From NCBI RefSeq assembly GCF_009765975.1, contig NZ_LMUJ01000083.1, forward strand, positions 1 to 61,956: a stretch of 61,956 bases of DNA. Reading direction: 5' to 3'. Shown here piece by piece: positions 35,298 through 44,645 of this stretch. A model generated the notes under the pieces. That model was not told where the DNA came from, did not search any database, and saw only the letters and a program-made list of their open reading frames with translations. The stretch's first letter is position 1, and every line of letters begins with the position of its first letter. This DNA is from Acidisphaera sp. S103. GTDB lineage: Bacteria > Pseudomonadota > Alphaproteobacteria > Acetobacterales > Acetobacteraceae. A program made the position numbers and the translations under genes.

Positions 35298-36768
35298 GGG
35301 ACTGTCCAGAGTCTGGGGAGATTGGTCCAACCGCGATATGACAGAGCCGGCTGTATCTGGCGCGGAGGGATCATCGATGGGGTGGGTTTTGCGATTGGCC
35401 GAAACCGGCCCTGACGCGCCGACGGAGAGTATCGACCTGATTGAGATCCATCGATCGTCCGGTCTCGCGGATATAGCGAATCTGGGACTGACACTGTCCG
35501 AGGCGAAGGAGTTGCTGGCTCGCGTTCAGCAGGCGATGGTCGCCGCGCAGGCCCGGGATCACGCGGTTCGCCGGCCGTCGTGCGCGTCTTGCTCGGGCCT
35601 ATGTCACCTCAAGGACTGGCGGCCGCGGCGGATCGCGACGCCGTTCGGCGAGGTAGTGCCGAGGCTGCGGCGATGGCTCTGTGCCGATTGCGGGCGGACC
35701 GAAACCGGCATCGACTGGCCGGAGAATTGCCGTTCGACGCCGGAACTGAACGAACTGCACGCGAATTTGTCCGCTCTATTGACCTACAGAGTCGCCGCCG
35801 GGGTGCTGGCCCACCTTCTGCCCGTGGAGACCGGCACAAGCCTGGAAACATTGCGGGGTCATACAATAAAAGTCGCCGATCAGCTTCGCGACGCGGCCAC
35901 CGGGCCGTGCGCAGCGGAGGCGCCGGCACTCGATATCAGTCTGGACGCGACGTTCGTCCGGAGCCGTCACGACGGTGAGCGCCATATGGAGGTCAGGGTC
36001 GGCAATGTCGAAGCTCCTGGTGGAGGCCGGCAGGTATTCGGTACCGTCGCGAAGAGCGGCACCAGCATTTTGGCGCTGATCGGCCGGAACCTCGCGGTAA
36101 TGGGCCGGAATGGAGACACGAAGCTTACCGCCTTCACCGATGGTTGTTCCGGTCTACGCTCAATTCTGACGGATGCCGGCGTGAAGGATCCGCCGATCCT
36201 TGATTGGTACCACATCGCGATGCGGCTCCAACACGCGAAGCTGTCGGCGGGTGGCCTGGCGGATGAAACACCGGGCCGGCCCTCGGCGAAGGGCTTTATC
36301 GTCGCGCAGGTCGAGCGGCTTCACTGGCGGATATGGAACGGCAAGGCGAAGAACGCCCATGTTACCATCGATCGAATTCGCGCGGTGATGTATGTCTTCA
36401 AAAACGAGGCCAGACGCCGCGGCGCGGGCGCGTCATCGGGCAAGCTGTGGCATGCGTTGCACGAAATCGATGAGTATCTCACTGGACAAAGTGCCTGGCT
36501 GGTGAATTACGCCAAACGTTACCGCGCGGGTCTGAGGGTTGGGACATCGATCACCGAAGGCACGGCGAATTTCCTCGTGAACCGGAGAATGAACAAACAG
36601 CAGCAGATGCGATGGTCAAGGGGTGGCGCAGATGCCGTTCTTCAGGTTCGCTGCGCGATCTACAATGGCACGCTCGGAACCGGATTTGGCCATCTATTCA
36701 ATCCGGGGCACGAACCATCTCAGCAACTTGCGATGGCGGCCTGATCTCCCCAGACTCTGGACAGTCCC
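35298..36768 (+). mobile_element. ISKra4-family insertion sequence (1471 bp), intact
   Basis: Perfect 23-bp terminal inverted repeats lie at 35298-35320 (starts GGGACTGTCCAGAGTCTGG) and 36746-36768. One transposase gene lies between them. The element is inserted next to or in an older ISKra4-type element, whose N-terminal coding part lies just to the right on the opposite strand (36769-37026). Confidence 0.9.
35338..36744 (+). CDS. ISKra4-family transposase
   Basis: This 468-aa protein starts from ATG 35338. The N-terminal region carries paired zinc motifs (CASCSGLCHLKDW, WLCADCGRTETGIDW). The catalytic domain includes LDISLDATFVRSRHDGERHM (first Asp), KLTAFTDGCSGLRSILTDAG (second Asp region), DWYHIAMRLQHAKL and TEGTANFLVNRRMNKQQQMR WSRGGADAVLQVR (Glu and the conserved C-terminal block). 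No stops. Several diverged relatives lie nearby (25491-26269, 36769-37026, 40672-41331). Confidence 0.92.
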   Translation: MTEPAVSGAEGSSMGWVLRLAETGPDAPTESIDLIEIHRSSGLADIANLGLTLSEAKELLARVQQAMVAAQARDHAVRRPSCASCSGLCHLKDWRPRRIATPFGEVVPRLRRWLCADCGRTETGIDWPENCRSTPELNELHANLSALLTYRVAAGVLAHLLPVETGTSLETLRGHTIKVADQLRDAATGPCAAEAPALDISLDATFVRSRHDGERHMEVRVGNVEAPGGGRQVFGTVAKSGTSILALIGRNLAVMGRNGDTKLTAFTDGCSGLRSILTDAGVKDPPILDWYHIAMRLQHAKLSAGGLADETPGRPSAKGFIVAQVERLHWRIWNGKAKNAHVTIDRIRAVMYVFKNEARRRGAGASSGKLWHALHEIDEYLTGQSAWLVNYAKRYRAGLRVGTSITEGTANFLVNRRMNKQQQMRWSRGGADAVLQVRCAIYNGTLGTGFGHLFNPGHEPSQQLAMAA

Positions 36769-37026
36769 GTCCTTGACCCGGCAAACGCCCCTGCCGTAGC
36801 GACAATCCGGCCGCCGAAGGGCGTGGGCTCTCGCCTGAGCGGCGACGATCTCCCGTTGGACCCCCACCAACAACAACTTCGCTTCAGCCAAGCTCAAACC
36901 CAGATGGGCGATATCAGCGAGATCGTCGGGCTTGTTGATCTCCATGACATCCGTACTCCGGCCGTCGCCCTCAGCGCCGGTTTTCACCAACCGTAAGATC
37001 CAGGCCACGCGTCCACCCCAGGTCAA
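36769..37026 (-). pseudogene. ISKra4-type transposase 5' remnant
   Basis: The minus-strand frame from 37026 reads MTWGGRVAWILRLVKTGAEG, then MEINKPDDLADIAHLGLSLA and RRPDCRYGRGVCRVKDGT. It is the start of an ISKra4-family transposase, cut at the zinc motif by the intact element 35298-36768. Its remaining part is not clearly found on the other side. Confidence 0.65.
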
Positions 37027-37059
37027 CGAACAGACCCGAAAGTTATCCGGTCGAGGCGC

Positions 37060-38583
37060 TCACCCCCAATCTTCAGCCAGTCCCATCGCAATCGGCGGGT
37101 CGTCACGACCGGCGGTGTTAACGCGGTTGCGCCCGGCATGCTTCGCGTCATACAGCGCGTCATCGGCTTCCTTCACGATCAGGCTTTCCGCTTCCCCAAG
37201 GAGAGGCCGCGCGACGGCGACACCGATACTGACGGTTAGCCGGCCGCTGGGGCTGCCCGCGTGCGGTATGTCGAGCCCCTCGACCGCGCTGCGTATCGCC
37301 TCGGCGACAGTGCTTGCCCCTGCCCAATCGGTATTTGGCAATACCGCAACGAATTCCTCGCCGCCGTAGCGGGCGCCCAGGTCACCAGGGCGGCGTATGC
37401 TTTTCTGGATGCAGGTTGCGATCATCTGAAGAACACGGTCGCCCTCTTGATGACCGTAGCCATCGTTATACAGCTTGAAACAATCTGCATCGAGCATCAA
37501 CAGGGCAATTGGGGTCTCGGCGCGGATCGCACGGTTCCATTCCACCCGAAGCCTTGCATCGAACGCGCGACGATTGGCCAAACCGGTCAACCCGTCGGTA
37601 GCCGCTATCACCGATAGCTTATCAGCTGCTTCGACGAGCGCGCCTTCGGCTGCTAGACGGCGCAGCATTTCCCGACGGAATAACAGGCACAAAGCCACCG
37701 TAGCGCCACACAGCACGACCAGGATCGTGGCAACGATCAGTGTCTTACGCCACCAAGCCGAATAAATCTCGTCAACCGAAAGGGCAACGCTCAGAATCAG
37801 TGGCAGATTACCGATGTGCTGATACGTGTATAACCGCCTAACTCCATACGACGACGCTCCTTCGAAGCTCCCTTGGGGTGCCGCGGCGAACTTGCGGAAG
37901 GTGGTTGAATTGCTCATATCACGGTTGAAGTCTGCCTCAAGGACCGGATAGCGCGCGATCAACCGACCATCACCCCCGATTAAGGTCACAGAGCCTCCCG
38001 GCCCCAGATTGAGTTTCTCGAATAGTTTCTGGAAGTAGGCCACGCGCAGCGCACCCATGACCACGCCTCCGAAACGACCGTCCGACGCGGGGATGCGTCG
38101 GCTGATCGCGATGCTGGCGTCGCCACCCCGCAACCGGCTCAGGAAAGGACGGCTGACATAGAGGCCGATGTCCGGCCGTTCTTCTTGGACGCGAAAATAG
38201 TCTCTATCGGCCAGGTTCAGAGTGTGAGGCACGATGGATGTGGAATCTTCAACGACGCTTCCCGCCGTGTTCAGCACTAGGATTGATCCCAGGTCTTCGC
38301 CGCTGGCTGAACTATCAAACACCGCCATGTGCCGGATTTGAGGGCTGACCTGATCGATATCGGGTTGCTGCAACGCCGTGATGACACCCTGGAGGGAGAG
38401 GTCATAGAGCGCGATGTTGCGTGCGATATCCCTCTCCAGGACGAGAGCAAGGTTGGCGGACGCCTGCTTCGCCTGCTGCCAGGCATCCTCGCGCGCGTCG
38501 AGCAGCACTATGGCGCCGAGCGCGAGCATTCCTGAAGCGACCCCCATACTGAGGATGGTGAGCCATCTGATGGTTTTTCGCAT
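37060..38583 (-). CDS. Membrane diguanylate cyclase with periplasmic Cache sensor
   Basis: This 507-aa protein starts at ATG 38583. Membrane helices lie at about residues 7-28 and 287-310 and enclose a periplasmic double-Cache-like sensor domain of about 255 residues (with YFRVQEERPDIGLYVSRPFL). The cytoplasmic GGDEF domain (about 330-490) has the catalytic GGEEF at 407-411 and the inhibitory I-site RPGD at 398-401, exactly five residues before it. It should make c-di-GMP in response to an external ligand. It is flanked by mobile elements and has no partner genes. Confidence 0.93.
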   Translation of the reverse strand: MRKTIRWLTILSMGVASGMLALGAIVLLDAREDAWQQAKQASANLALVLERDIARNIALYDLSLQGVITALQQPDIDQVSPQIRHMAVFDSSASGEDLGSILVLNTAGSVVEDSTSIVPHTLNLADRDYFRVQEERPDIGLYVSRPFLSRLRGGDASIAISRRIPASDGRFGGVVMGALRVAYFQKLFEKLNLGPGGSVTLIGGDGRLIARYPVLEADFNRDMSNSTTFRKFAAAPQGSFEGASSYGVRRLYTYQHIGNLPLILSVALSVDEIYSAWWRKTLIVATILVVLCGATVALCLLFRREMLRRLAAEGALVEAADKLSVIAATDGLTGLANRRAFDARLRVEWNRAIRAETPIALLMLDADCFKLYNDGYGHQEGDRVLQMIATCIQKSIRRPGDLGARYGGEEFVAVLPNTDWAGASTVAEAIRSAVEGLDIPHAGSPSGRLTVSIGVAVARPLLGEAESLIVKEADDALYDAKHAGRNRVNTAGRDDPPIAMGLAEDWG

Positions 38584-39234
38584 CTCACTCGGTCCAATGG
38601 GTCAGAAAGTTACCGGAGCAACCGCAGCTTGTGAAGTCACGATGGCAACAGAGACCGTCCAGAAGGTGGGGGTGCGTCAGGACAAGCTGATCTGGTCCAG
38701 CCGGTGAGAGTCCGGTCCGGGTAAGGGCTAGCACCCGCCCGGTAGCGAGTGTTGCGTGGCCGTCGGCGACGGTAGTCACGAAGCGTACACAGCAATTGTG
38801 TGGGGTGGGACATTGAGCCGCGAAAGTTCTGAAATCACGGAGGCCGAGACCGTCCCCAGCGTCGAAGGCAATATGTGCGGCGCCGCCATGCAAGGCGTCG
38901 ACACTCCGTCGTGGTCCAAGACCCCATCACGTACAAAAGGAACAGGTCGGAACCTGGGAGATCTCGTGTCCGACCGGGCGGCCCTCGGGTTGCCCGGCCC
39001 GCGTCGGAAAGGCGAGGAGCCGTAGCCGATGATGCACGGACACGAGAAGTCAGACCCTGAAATAGTAGCGATCCGGACGAGTGTCGGTGGCATTGACCGG
39101 GAGAAGCCGGCGAACAAGGCGGTGCCAACCGCTTCGGAGTCGGTGGAGCGAAGGGCAGGGACCAAGGGGGTTGAGCCGCGAAGAGCGGATCAACGGGCCA
39201 GCAAAGCACGCTCCGGGCGCAGGACCGGGTAGGC

Positions 39235-40557
39235 GTGTCCCAGGCGCTGGATCGCATACGGCAAGCCGCGAGGCACAACAAGAAGGAACGGTTCACCGCG
39301 CTTCTCCATCACATCAACCCCGAAACGCTGCGTCTGGCGTTTGACGCCCTCAAAAAGGACGCTGCCCCCGGAGTGGATGGGGTGACCTGGTCGGACTACG
39401 AGGTAGACCTTGAGCGCAGGCTCGAAGAACTACACGACCGGGTCCACAGGGGAGCATACCGGCCCCAACCGTCACGTCGGGTGTATATACCGAAGGCGGA
39501 CGGCAGGCAGCGCCCACTTGCGGTCGCCGCGGTCGAGGACAAGATTGTTCAAGGCGCGGTGGCGATGGTGCTGAGCGCGATCTACGAGGTAGATTTCCTC
39601 GGGTTCTCGTATGGGTTCCGACCGGGACGTGGCCAGCACGATGCGCTGGACGCATTGGTGGTCGGGATCGACAGCCGCAAGGTGAACTGGATACTAGACG
39701 CCGACATTCGTTCGTTTTTCGACATGGTCGACCAGAGATGGATGATCCGTTTCGTTGAACATCGGATCGGCGACCCGCGCATCATCCGCCTGATCCAGAA
39801 ATGGATGAAGGCGGGTGTGCTCGAAGACGGGGAGTTCAAGGCCAGTGAAAGGGGAACGGGCCAAGGATCGGTGATCTCACCGCTGCTGGCCAACATCTAC
39901 CTGCACTACGCCTTCGACCTCTGGGCCAACCGCTGGCGACAGCGGGAGGCGACAGGCGATATGATCATTCTCCGCTATGCGGATGACACCGTCGTCGGCT
40001 TCGAGCATGAGGCCGACGCCCGTCGGTTCCTCGACATGATGCGCACGCGCCTGGAGGAGTTTGCGCTGTCGCTCCATCCGGAAAAGACCCGCCTGCTCGA
40101 ATTCGGCCGCCACGCGGCAGCCGACCGGGAGCAGCGCGGGCTGGGCAAACCGGAGACCTTCAACTTCCTGGGCTTTACCTTCATCTGTAGTAAGTCCCGC
40201 AAGGGCCGCTTCCTGATAATCAGGAAAACACGGCGAGACCGTATGATGGCGAAGCTCCTGGAACTGAAGGAGGAAATGCGACGACGCATGCACGGGCCAA
40301 TCTCCGAACAGGGAGAATGGCTGAGGCAGGTCGTGGGAGGTTTCTTCAACTACCACGCCGTGCCGACCAACGGCCGGGCACTCGCAGCCTTCCGACACCA
40401 CGTAAGGGTTTTATGGGAACGCACGCTTCGGCGGCGGAGCCAGAAGGACCGGACCACGTGGGACCGGATCGCCAAACTGGCTGAGGAGTGGCTCCCCAAG
40501 CCCCGTATCCTACACCTTTGGCCGAACGTTCGCTTCGCCGTCAAATACCCGAGGTAG
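39235..40557 (+). CDS. ltrA: Group II intron reverse transcriptase/maturase
   Basis: This 440-aa protein starts at GTG 39235. It has RT domains 0-7: DAAPGVDGVTW, YIPKADGRQRPL, FSYGFRPGRGQHDALDAL, WILDADIRSFFDMV, GTGQGSVISPLLANIYLHYA, and the catalytic LRYADDTVVG with YADD, then LSLHPEKTRLLEFG and the NFLGFTF block. A maturase X domain follows, with a C-terminal WPNVRFAV segment. The endonuclease HNH domain seems absent, as in bacterial class C, D or E-type introns. Confidence 0.93.
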   Translation: MSQALDRIRQAARHNKKERFTALLHHINPETLRLAFDALKKDAAPGVDGVTWSDYEVDLERRLEELHDRVHRGAYRPQPSRRVYIPKADGRQRPLAVAAVEDKIVQGAVAMVLSAIYEVDFLGFSYGFRPGRGQHDALDALVVGIDSRKVNWILDADIRSFFDMVDQRWMIRFVEHRIGDPRIIRLIQKWMKAGVLEDGEFKASERGTGQGSVISPLLANIYLHYAFDLWANRWRQREATGDMIILRYADDTVVGFEHEADARRFLDMMRTRLEEFALSLHPEKTRLLEFGRHAAADREQRGLGKPETFNFLGFTFICSKSRKGRFLIIRKTRRDRMMAKLLELKEEMRRRMHGPISEQGEWLRQVVGGFFNYHAVPTNGRALAAFRHHVRVLWERTLRRRSQKDRTTWDRIAKLAEEWLPKPRILHLWPNVRFAVKYPR

Positions 40558-40590
40558 GAGCCGTATGCGGGCAAGCCGCACGTACGGATC
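40558..40590 (+). ncRNA. Group II intron domain V (catalytic hairpin)
   Basis: This is a 33-base hairpin beginning GAGCCGTATGCGG with a GCAA loop, returning GCCGCACGTACGGATC. It contains the catalytic AGC triad region and a tetraloop, the near-universal form of domain V. It directly follows the maturase stop. The domain VI hairpin (about 40596-40620, GGGCGCCC...GGGCGTCCC) follows and should hold the branch-point A. Confidence 0.88.
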
Positions 40591-40671
40591 TGTGCGGGGG
40601 GCGCCCAGTAATGGGCGTCCCTACCGCGATGTGCTATGGGACCGGCCGGTTGTTGTAGCCGGGAGTTCACG

Positions 40672-41331
40672 ATGAAGTGGCGGGTGATGTTGGAGCTGGT
40701 TGGAGCGGATGGGATCGTTGGCGTTCATGAGGTCGGCGGTCGCGCGGCGGTTGCCGAATATGCGCCGCAAATGATCGGGCTGACGCTGGAGGAGGGCAAG
40801 CATCTGCTTGCTGCGTTGCAGGTCCATCTCGTTCAAGCTCAGGCGGAGGATCAATGCCGCCACCGGCGACGCTGCCAGCGCTGCGGCGCGCAGCGACCCC
40901 TCAAAGATCAGCGCTCTCGGCGATTGGTGTCGTTGTTCGGTACGGTGGAGGTCTGCGCGCCGCGCTTTACCCCGTGTCGGTGTGCGGTGACCTGCCGACG
41001 GACGCTCAATCCGGCTGCGGAGATCATGCCCGACCGATGCACGCCGGCGTACGAGCGGACCGTCGCAAAGATGGGCTCGCTGTTACCCTACCGCCGGGCG
41101 CGGACGCTGCTGGCGGAGTTTCTGCCACTCGGCAAGCCACAGGCCGTGGAAACCACGCGGCAACGAACCCTTCGTGTGGGCGCCAGGCTGGAGCAGGAGG
41201 CTGTCGCGGGGGCGGGATCCAAGCCGGCGGTGGCGACGAAATCTATTGCACTCTCCATTGACGGCGGCCACGTGCGGGCGGCTCGTCAGTATCAGGGGCG
41301 GCGTGGTTCATTTTTGACCATTTTGGGGTAA
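40672..41331 (+). pseudogene. ISKra4-type transposase, truncated
   Basis: ATG 40672 opens a 219-aa frame similar to the N-terminal half of ISKra4 transposases: a MIGLTLEEGKHLLAALQVHL helix, CRHRRRCQRCGAQ zinc motif, LFGTVEVCAPRFTPCRC, and KSIALSIDGGHVRAAR with the first catalytic Asp. The sequence stops after GSFLTILG. The rest is missing. It is likely cut by the element that carries the next transposase. The stretch 41332-41419 is non-coding. Confidence 0.65.
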
Positions 41332-41419
41332 CATACGGCCGCGCGGAAGCGGCCGGCGGTTGAGGGTCAGACTGGGTCGGCGTGGCTGTTGTGCGAGGGA
41401 GGCGGTCAGCCTCCCCGGT

Positions 41420-42697
41420 TCAGGCGTGCTGGCTTTGCAGCGGTCCGAGGCCCAGCAGGGAGAGCCAGTGCGGATGGCTTTCGCCGGTCATCAATTCTCG
41501 CGGGCTCTTGCCGACGCGCTCGGCCAACTGGCTGCGCATGTAGCGCCGATGGTTGAGGAAGAACCGTAACAAATCCAGGCACGAGGTGCCCAGGTGGCGG
41601 CGCAACGTGAAGTAGTTGCGCAGCCGCGAGTTGAGGTTCTCCACCAGCGAACTGCTGCGCGGCGTCCGTGCCATTGCTTGGTTCACCGCTTTGAAGACGG
41701 CGCGGAACTTGTCGCCGATGTTCGCCCGAAGCCGGTTCCATCCCTGCCAGTACGCGGTCGAGGTGTTGGGCAGGCGGTGTAGCAGGCAGGCTTCGCGCAC
41801 GAGGGACTGAGATATCTCGAGGCTCCGCGCGATGCCGGACAGTTTCTTGTCGAGCACGCCGGCGAAGGCGAGCAGATCATCGCGCTGGTTGCGCAGCGCG
41901 ACACGCACCGGGCGGATGCGCCGCGCATCCTCCGGCTCGAGACGCTCCAGTTCATCAGTGATGAAGTCGAACAACTCCCGCCGCGTGGCCCGGTCCGGAC
42001 CGGCCAGCGCCAGAACGTCGTGGCTCAGCCATTGGACAAGGGTGCGGATACCGCGGCCCAGTTCACGCGCCCGGGTTTCGGCTTGCCTTGCCAGCGCCAG
42101 TTCGGTGACGAACGCCTCGTTCGGATCAGGCTGATCCGCACGGCTGGGCTTGGCCTCCAGGTTTTCACGCCGCGACCTGGCGCCCTTGGCGATGCGCGAC
42201 AGCGTATTGGCGAGACCTTCGCATTGGTGGATGATGTGAAAGACATCGCCATGGCACGGCGTGTCGCCCCAGGCGGCCTTCTGCCCAGCACGCAGGCCCT
42301 GCCCGGCATCCGCGATCGTATAATCGGGGTTCAGTCCCTGCTGGGCGGCGTCAAGCAGATGTATGCCCCAGGTGTCGGCGTCGCGGTGCTGCTCCGCGGC
42401 CAGGAGATAGCAATAGGTCGATTGGGCGCAGACGCCGGCCAGAACCGGCTTTCCGGCGTGGAAAAGCTCATCGTGCAACCCGGTGCGAATGCACGACAGG
42501 TCCTGCGTGCCGTTGATCACGCCGGCCTGCTCAGCGACCGCGTGGAGCACGTTGTGGATGGTGCCGATGCTGATCGGCCAGCCCAGCAAATCGCGCATGA
42601 ATTCGATAATGCCGAGATACGAACTGCGGCAGATCAGCGCCAGTGCGACGATCACCTGGCGCAGCCATCGCTTGGTGACCTGTACTTGGAATAGCAC
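41420..42697 (-). pseudogene. DDE-type transposase (family not assigned), 5' end missing
   Basis: The open frame extends to 42919, but recognisable sequence starts near 42697 (VLFQVQVTKRWLRQVIVALA). It includes LGWPISIGTIHNVLHAVAEQ, THDELF-like GLHDELFHAGKPVLAGVCAQ STYCYLLAAEQHRDADTWGI, TIADAGQGLRAGQK, and SSLVENLNSRLRNYFTLRRH followed by LDLLRFFLNHRRYMRS. This is a widespread transposase group with no short IS name that I can assign. There is no credible start codon or N-terminal domain, so it is probably inactive. Confidence 0.6.
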
Positions 42698-42842
42698 CGT
42701 ACCCAGCGCACATTGATCACCATTGACGTGTAGAAATATTTTTTTGTGGCCGCTAACCCCGACCCTATTCAACATGGACAAGGGTCCGCCTAGAATGATC
42801 CTGGCACCCGCCCGGGGCATGGCGGGTAACGGTGAGGGGGAC

Positions 42843-43451
42843 ATGCCACGCACTCCGACCAAGGCCACCATCGCCGCGGAGGAAAGCGGACTTCTCGAAC
42901 GGCAGAGAGCTTTTCGCACTGCCGCCGATCGGGTTGCGGTGGCTCTCGCCGAGTGCCGGGATGTCGAGGCGATTGCGCTGATTGGCTCCGTCGCCCGCCC
43001 GCTATGGCGGGAGGTGCCACGCTTCGCGCCTTATAGGCAGTTGCGTCTGCCGATCGCGCACGAATGCAAGGATGTCGATCTTGCCGTGTGGGTTTCCCGC
43101 ATTGACGGGCTGGAGGACCTGCGCCGGGCGCGTAGCCGCGCAGTTGGGCAAATTGTCGCCGAGCAAGGCCATGGGCCAGCCGTCCACGAAGTTGAGGTCT
43201 TCCTGCTTGAGCCGGACACAGACCGCTATCTCGGCCGGCTCTGCTACTTCCGCCAATGCCCTGCAGATAAGCGCGACTGTTTTGCCCCGGGATGCGATCG
43301 CCACCGCTTTCTCAAACAGCACGATGGATTTTCATTCTGGCCGAAAGCTATCGCCGAGGGCGCGGCCCATCCGCTCTATGATCGCCGTGGGGGCGGAATC
43401 GTGGCCCGCGCGATCAATTTGCCGCTGACCATCCTTGATGCTGATCAGTGA
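42843..43451 (+). CDS. Nucleotidyltransferase-like protein (202 aa)
   Basis: The ATG at 42843 follows GAGGGGGA. An N-terminal helix is followed by ALIGSVARPL (G-S at 48-49) and CKDVDLAVWVS (D77, D79), the hallmark of the nucleotidyltransferase (Pol-beta-like) fold. A second part has cysteines CYFRQCPADKRDCFAPGCDR and HRFLKQHDGF. There is no partner HEPN domain, but a 64-aa gene follows 27 bp downstream. The protein could act in antibiotic or tRNA modification or in a toxin-antitoxin pair. The motif is seen; the role is inferred. Confidence 0.65.
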   Translation: MPRTPTKATIAAEESGLLERQRAFRTAADRVAVALAECRDVEAIALIGSVARPLWREVPRFAPYRQLRLPIAHECKDVDLAVWVSRIDGLEDLRRARSRAVGQIVAEQGHGPAVHEVEVFLLEPDTDRYLGRLCYFRQCPADKRDCFAPGCDRHRFLKQHDGFSFWPKAIAEGAAHPLYDRRGGGIVARAINLPLTILDADQ

Positions 43452-43478
43452 GAACCTTGGTGCTATGATCGCCAGATC

Positions 43479-43673
43479 ATGACCGCGAAGCAGTCCGCCC
43501 GACCTCCCGACGATATCGAACAAAAGGTGTTGGACGGCCAGCGCCTGCGCGCGACGTATGATCTGATGGAGCGGCGCGGGGTCACCCTCGATGAAGCCCG
43601 CGAATTGGTCGGACGTTGGCTGTATGAACGACAACAAACTAACCTCGAGGCAAAACCGTCACTTGAAGGCTGA
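43479..43673 (+). CDS. Small protein downstream of the nucleotidyltransferase (64 aa)
   Basis: ATG 43479 lies 27 bp after the previous stop, in the same direction. The helical, charged sequence includes RATYDLMERRGVTLDEAREL and WLYERQQTNL. It has no Cys, membrane segment or signal. It may be the partner (for example antitoxin-like) of the nucleotidyltransferase. No family recognised. The stretch 43674-43911 has no gene. Confidence 0.5.
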   Translation: MTAKQSARPPDDIEQKVLDGQRLRATYDLMERRGVTLDEARELVGRWLYERQQTNLEAKPSLEG

Positions 43674-43911
43674 TCCGAAGATTTTGCAAACCGTCCGGAG
43701 TCCATGCAGCTAGGGGCCGTTAACGGCGATCTACAGAAAGTCGGCACGCCCGGTGGAACCAAGGTTGCTGACCCGAAAGACGCCCATTCCGCAAGCCTCT
43801 GCGCATGAACGGTCTTGCGGGCGCGATCGCTGAGACCGCCTCTCGGCTCTCCTCGTCACTAGGCTCTACGCATCGGTGTCATTCAGATGAATCAGCGCCC
43901 TCGACCTTTAC

Positions 43912-44598
43912 CTACAGTAGAAGTCCAGACGGCGGTCCCACCGGCACGCCGTCCTGCTTTTGTCCACGAGCCACAATCATCAACGCATCATCGGGAAGCG
44001 GACGCTGGACCTGCAACGCATCGGGGGTTGGCGCGTCCAACCATGTGTCGATTTCATCACGGGTTCTGAGAATTACGGGCATTGCCTTTGGATGATACTG
44101 CTTGACCAGTGCGTTCGGCTCTGTGGTCAGGAAAGCGAACAGATCATTTGTGGTCTCGCCCTCCTTGACCTTGCGGACCGAGGTCCAGCCCGCCACCCAT
44201 ATTCCTGCAAAGCATGCGAGCGGGCGGTCCTCGCCCAGCGCAAACCAGATTGGCGGCTTGCGGCCATCCGGAAGTGTCTCGTTCTCCGAAAACGAAGTGA
44301 ACGGCACGACACAGCGACACTCCGGCGCCAGCCAGCGGCGCCAGTGAGGGGAAGCGGTGTTGCGCACATTGGTCACGCCGGGATCGCTGTTCCGGCCTTT
44401 CAGCGCGAAGACCGGCGACGGCATGCCCCACCTGGCCATCGCCAGTTCCCGGCCGTTGGCCGTGTTGCGCACAATCGGGGCCGCGTAGTCCGGGAAGACG
44501 CCGGGCTGCGGCGGCAGATTACCGGTACTGTCGATGACGACACCGAACAGGCGACGAATGGCTTCCTGATTGGTCGTCATCGAGTAGAGGTTACACAC
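43912..44598 (-). CDS. SOS-response-associated peptidase (SRAP/HMCES-type)
   Basis: This 228-aa protein starts at ATG 44598 with MCNLYSMT. The Cys right after the initiator Met is the catalytic residue that forms a covalent crosslink to abasic sites in single-stranded DNA. The other conserved parts are present: MARWGMPSPVF, DPGVTNVRNTAS (Asn), CVVPFTSFSE (Glu) and KQYHPKAMPVILR (His). In bacteria this family (YedK) protects abasic sites during replication. It is the last gene of the DNA-damage module (dnaE2, alkB, SRAP-like, SRAP), 47 bp after the second SRAP-like gene. Confidence 0.92.
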   Translation of the reverse strand: MCNLYSMTTNQEAIRRLFGVVIDSTGNLPPQPGVFPDYAAPIVRNTANGRELAMARWGMPSPVFALKGRNSDPGVTNVRNTASPHWRRWLAPECRCVVPFTSFSENETLPDGRKPPIWFALGEDRPLACFAGIWVAGWTSVRKVKEGETTNDLFAFLTTEPNALVKQYHPKAMPVILRTRDEIDTWLDAPTPDALQVQRPLPDDALMIVARGQKQDGVPVGPPSGLLL

Positions 44599-44645
44599 CG
44601 TCGACCCTCCCTTCAGCGCCGCGCACGATGCCGGCCTGGCCGCCC

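Larger units (their letters stand above)
38672..40624 (+). mobile_element. Group II intron with maturase ORF
   Basis: The 5' end GTGCGTCAGGAC starts at 38672. Domain I-III structure is suggested by the GC-rich, ORF-free 560 bp that follow. The reverse transcriptase ORF is at 39235-40557. Domain V is at 40558-40590, and a domain VI hairpin ends in CTAC at 40621-40624. Total 1953 bp, a normal size. It sits between the GGDEF gene and a truncated transposase. The exact 3' boundary is inferred from the CTAC end. Confidence 0.85.

Noticed and set aside
42698..42919. N-terminal extension of the transposase frame 41420-42919
   Set aside because: The extra residues show no family resemblance and overlap the upstream region of the plus-strand nucleotidyltransferase gene.
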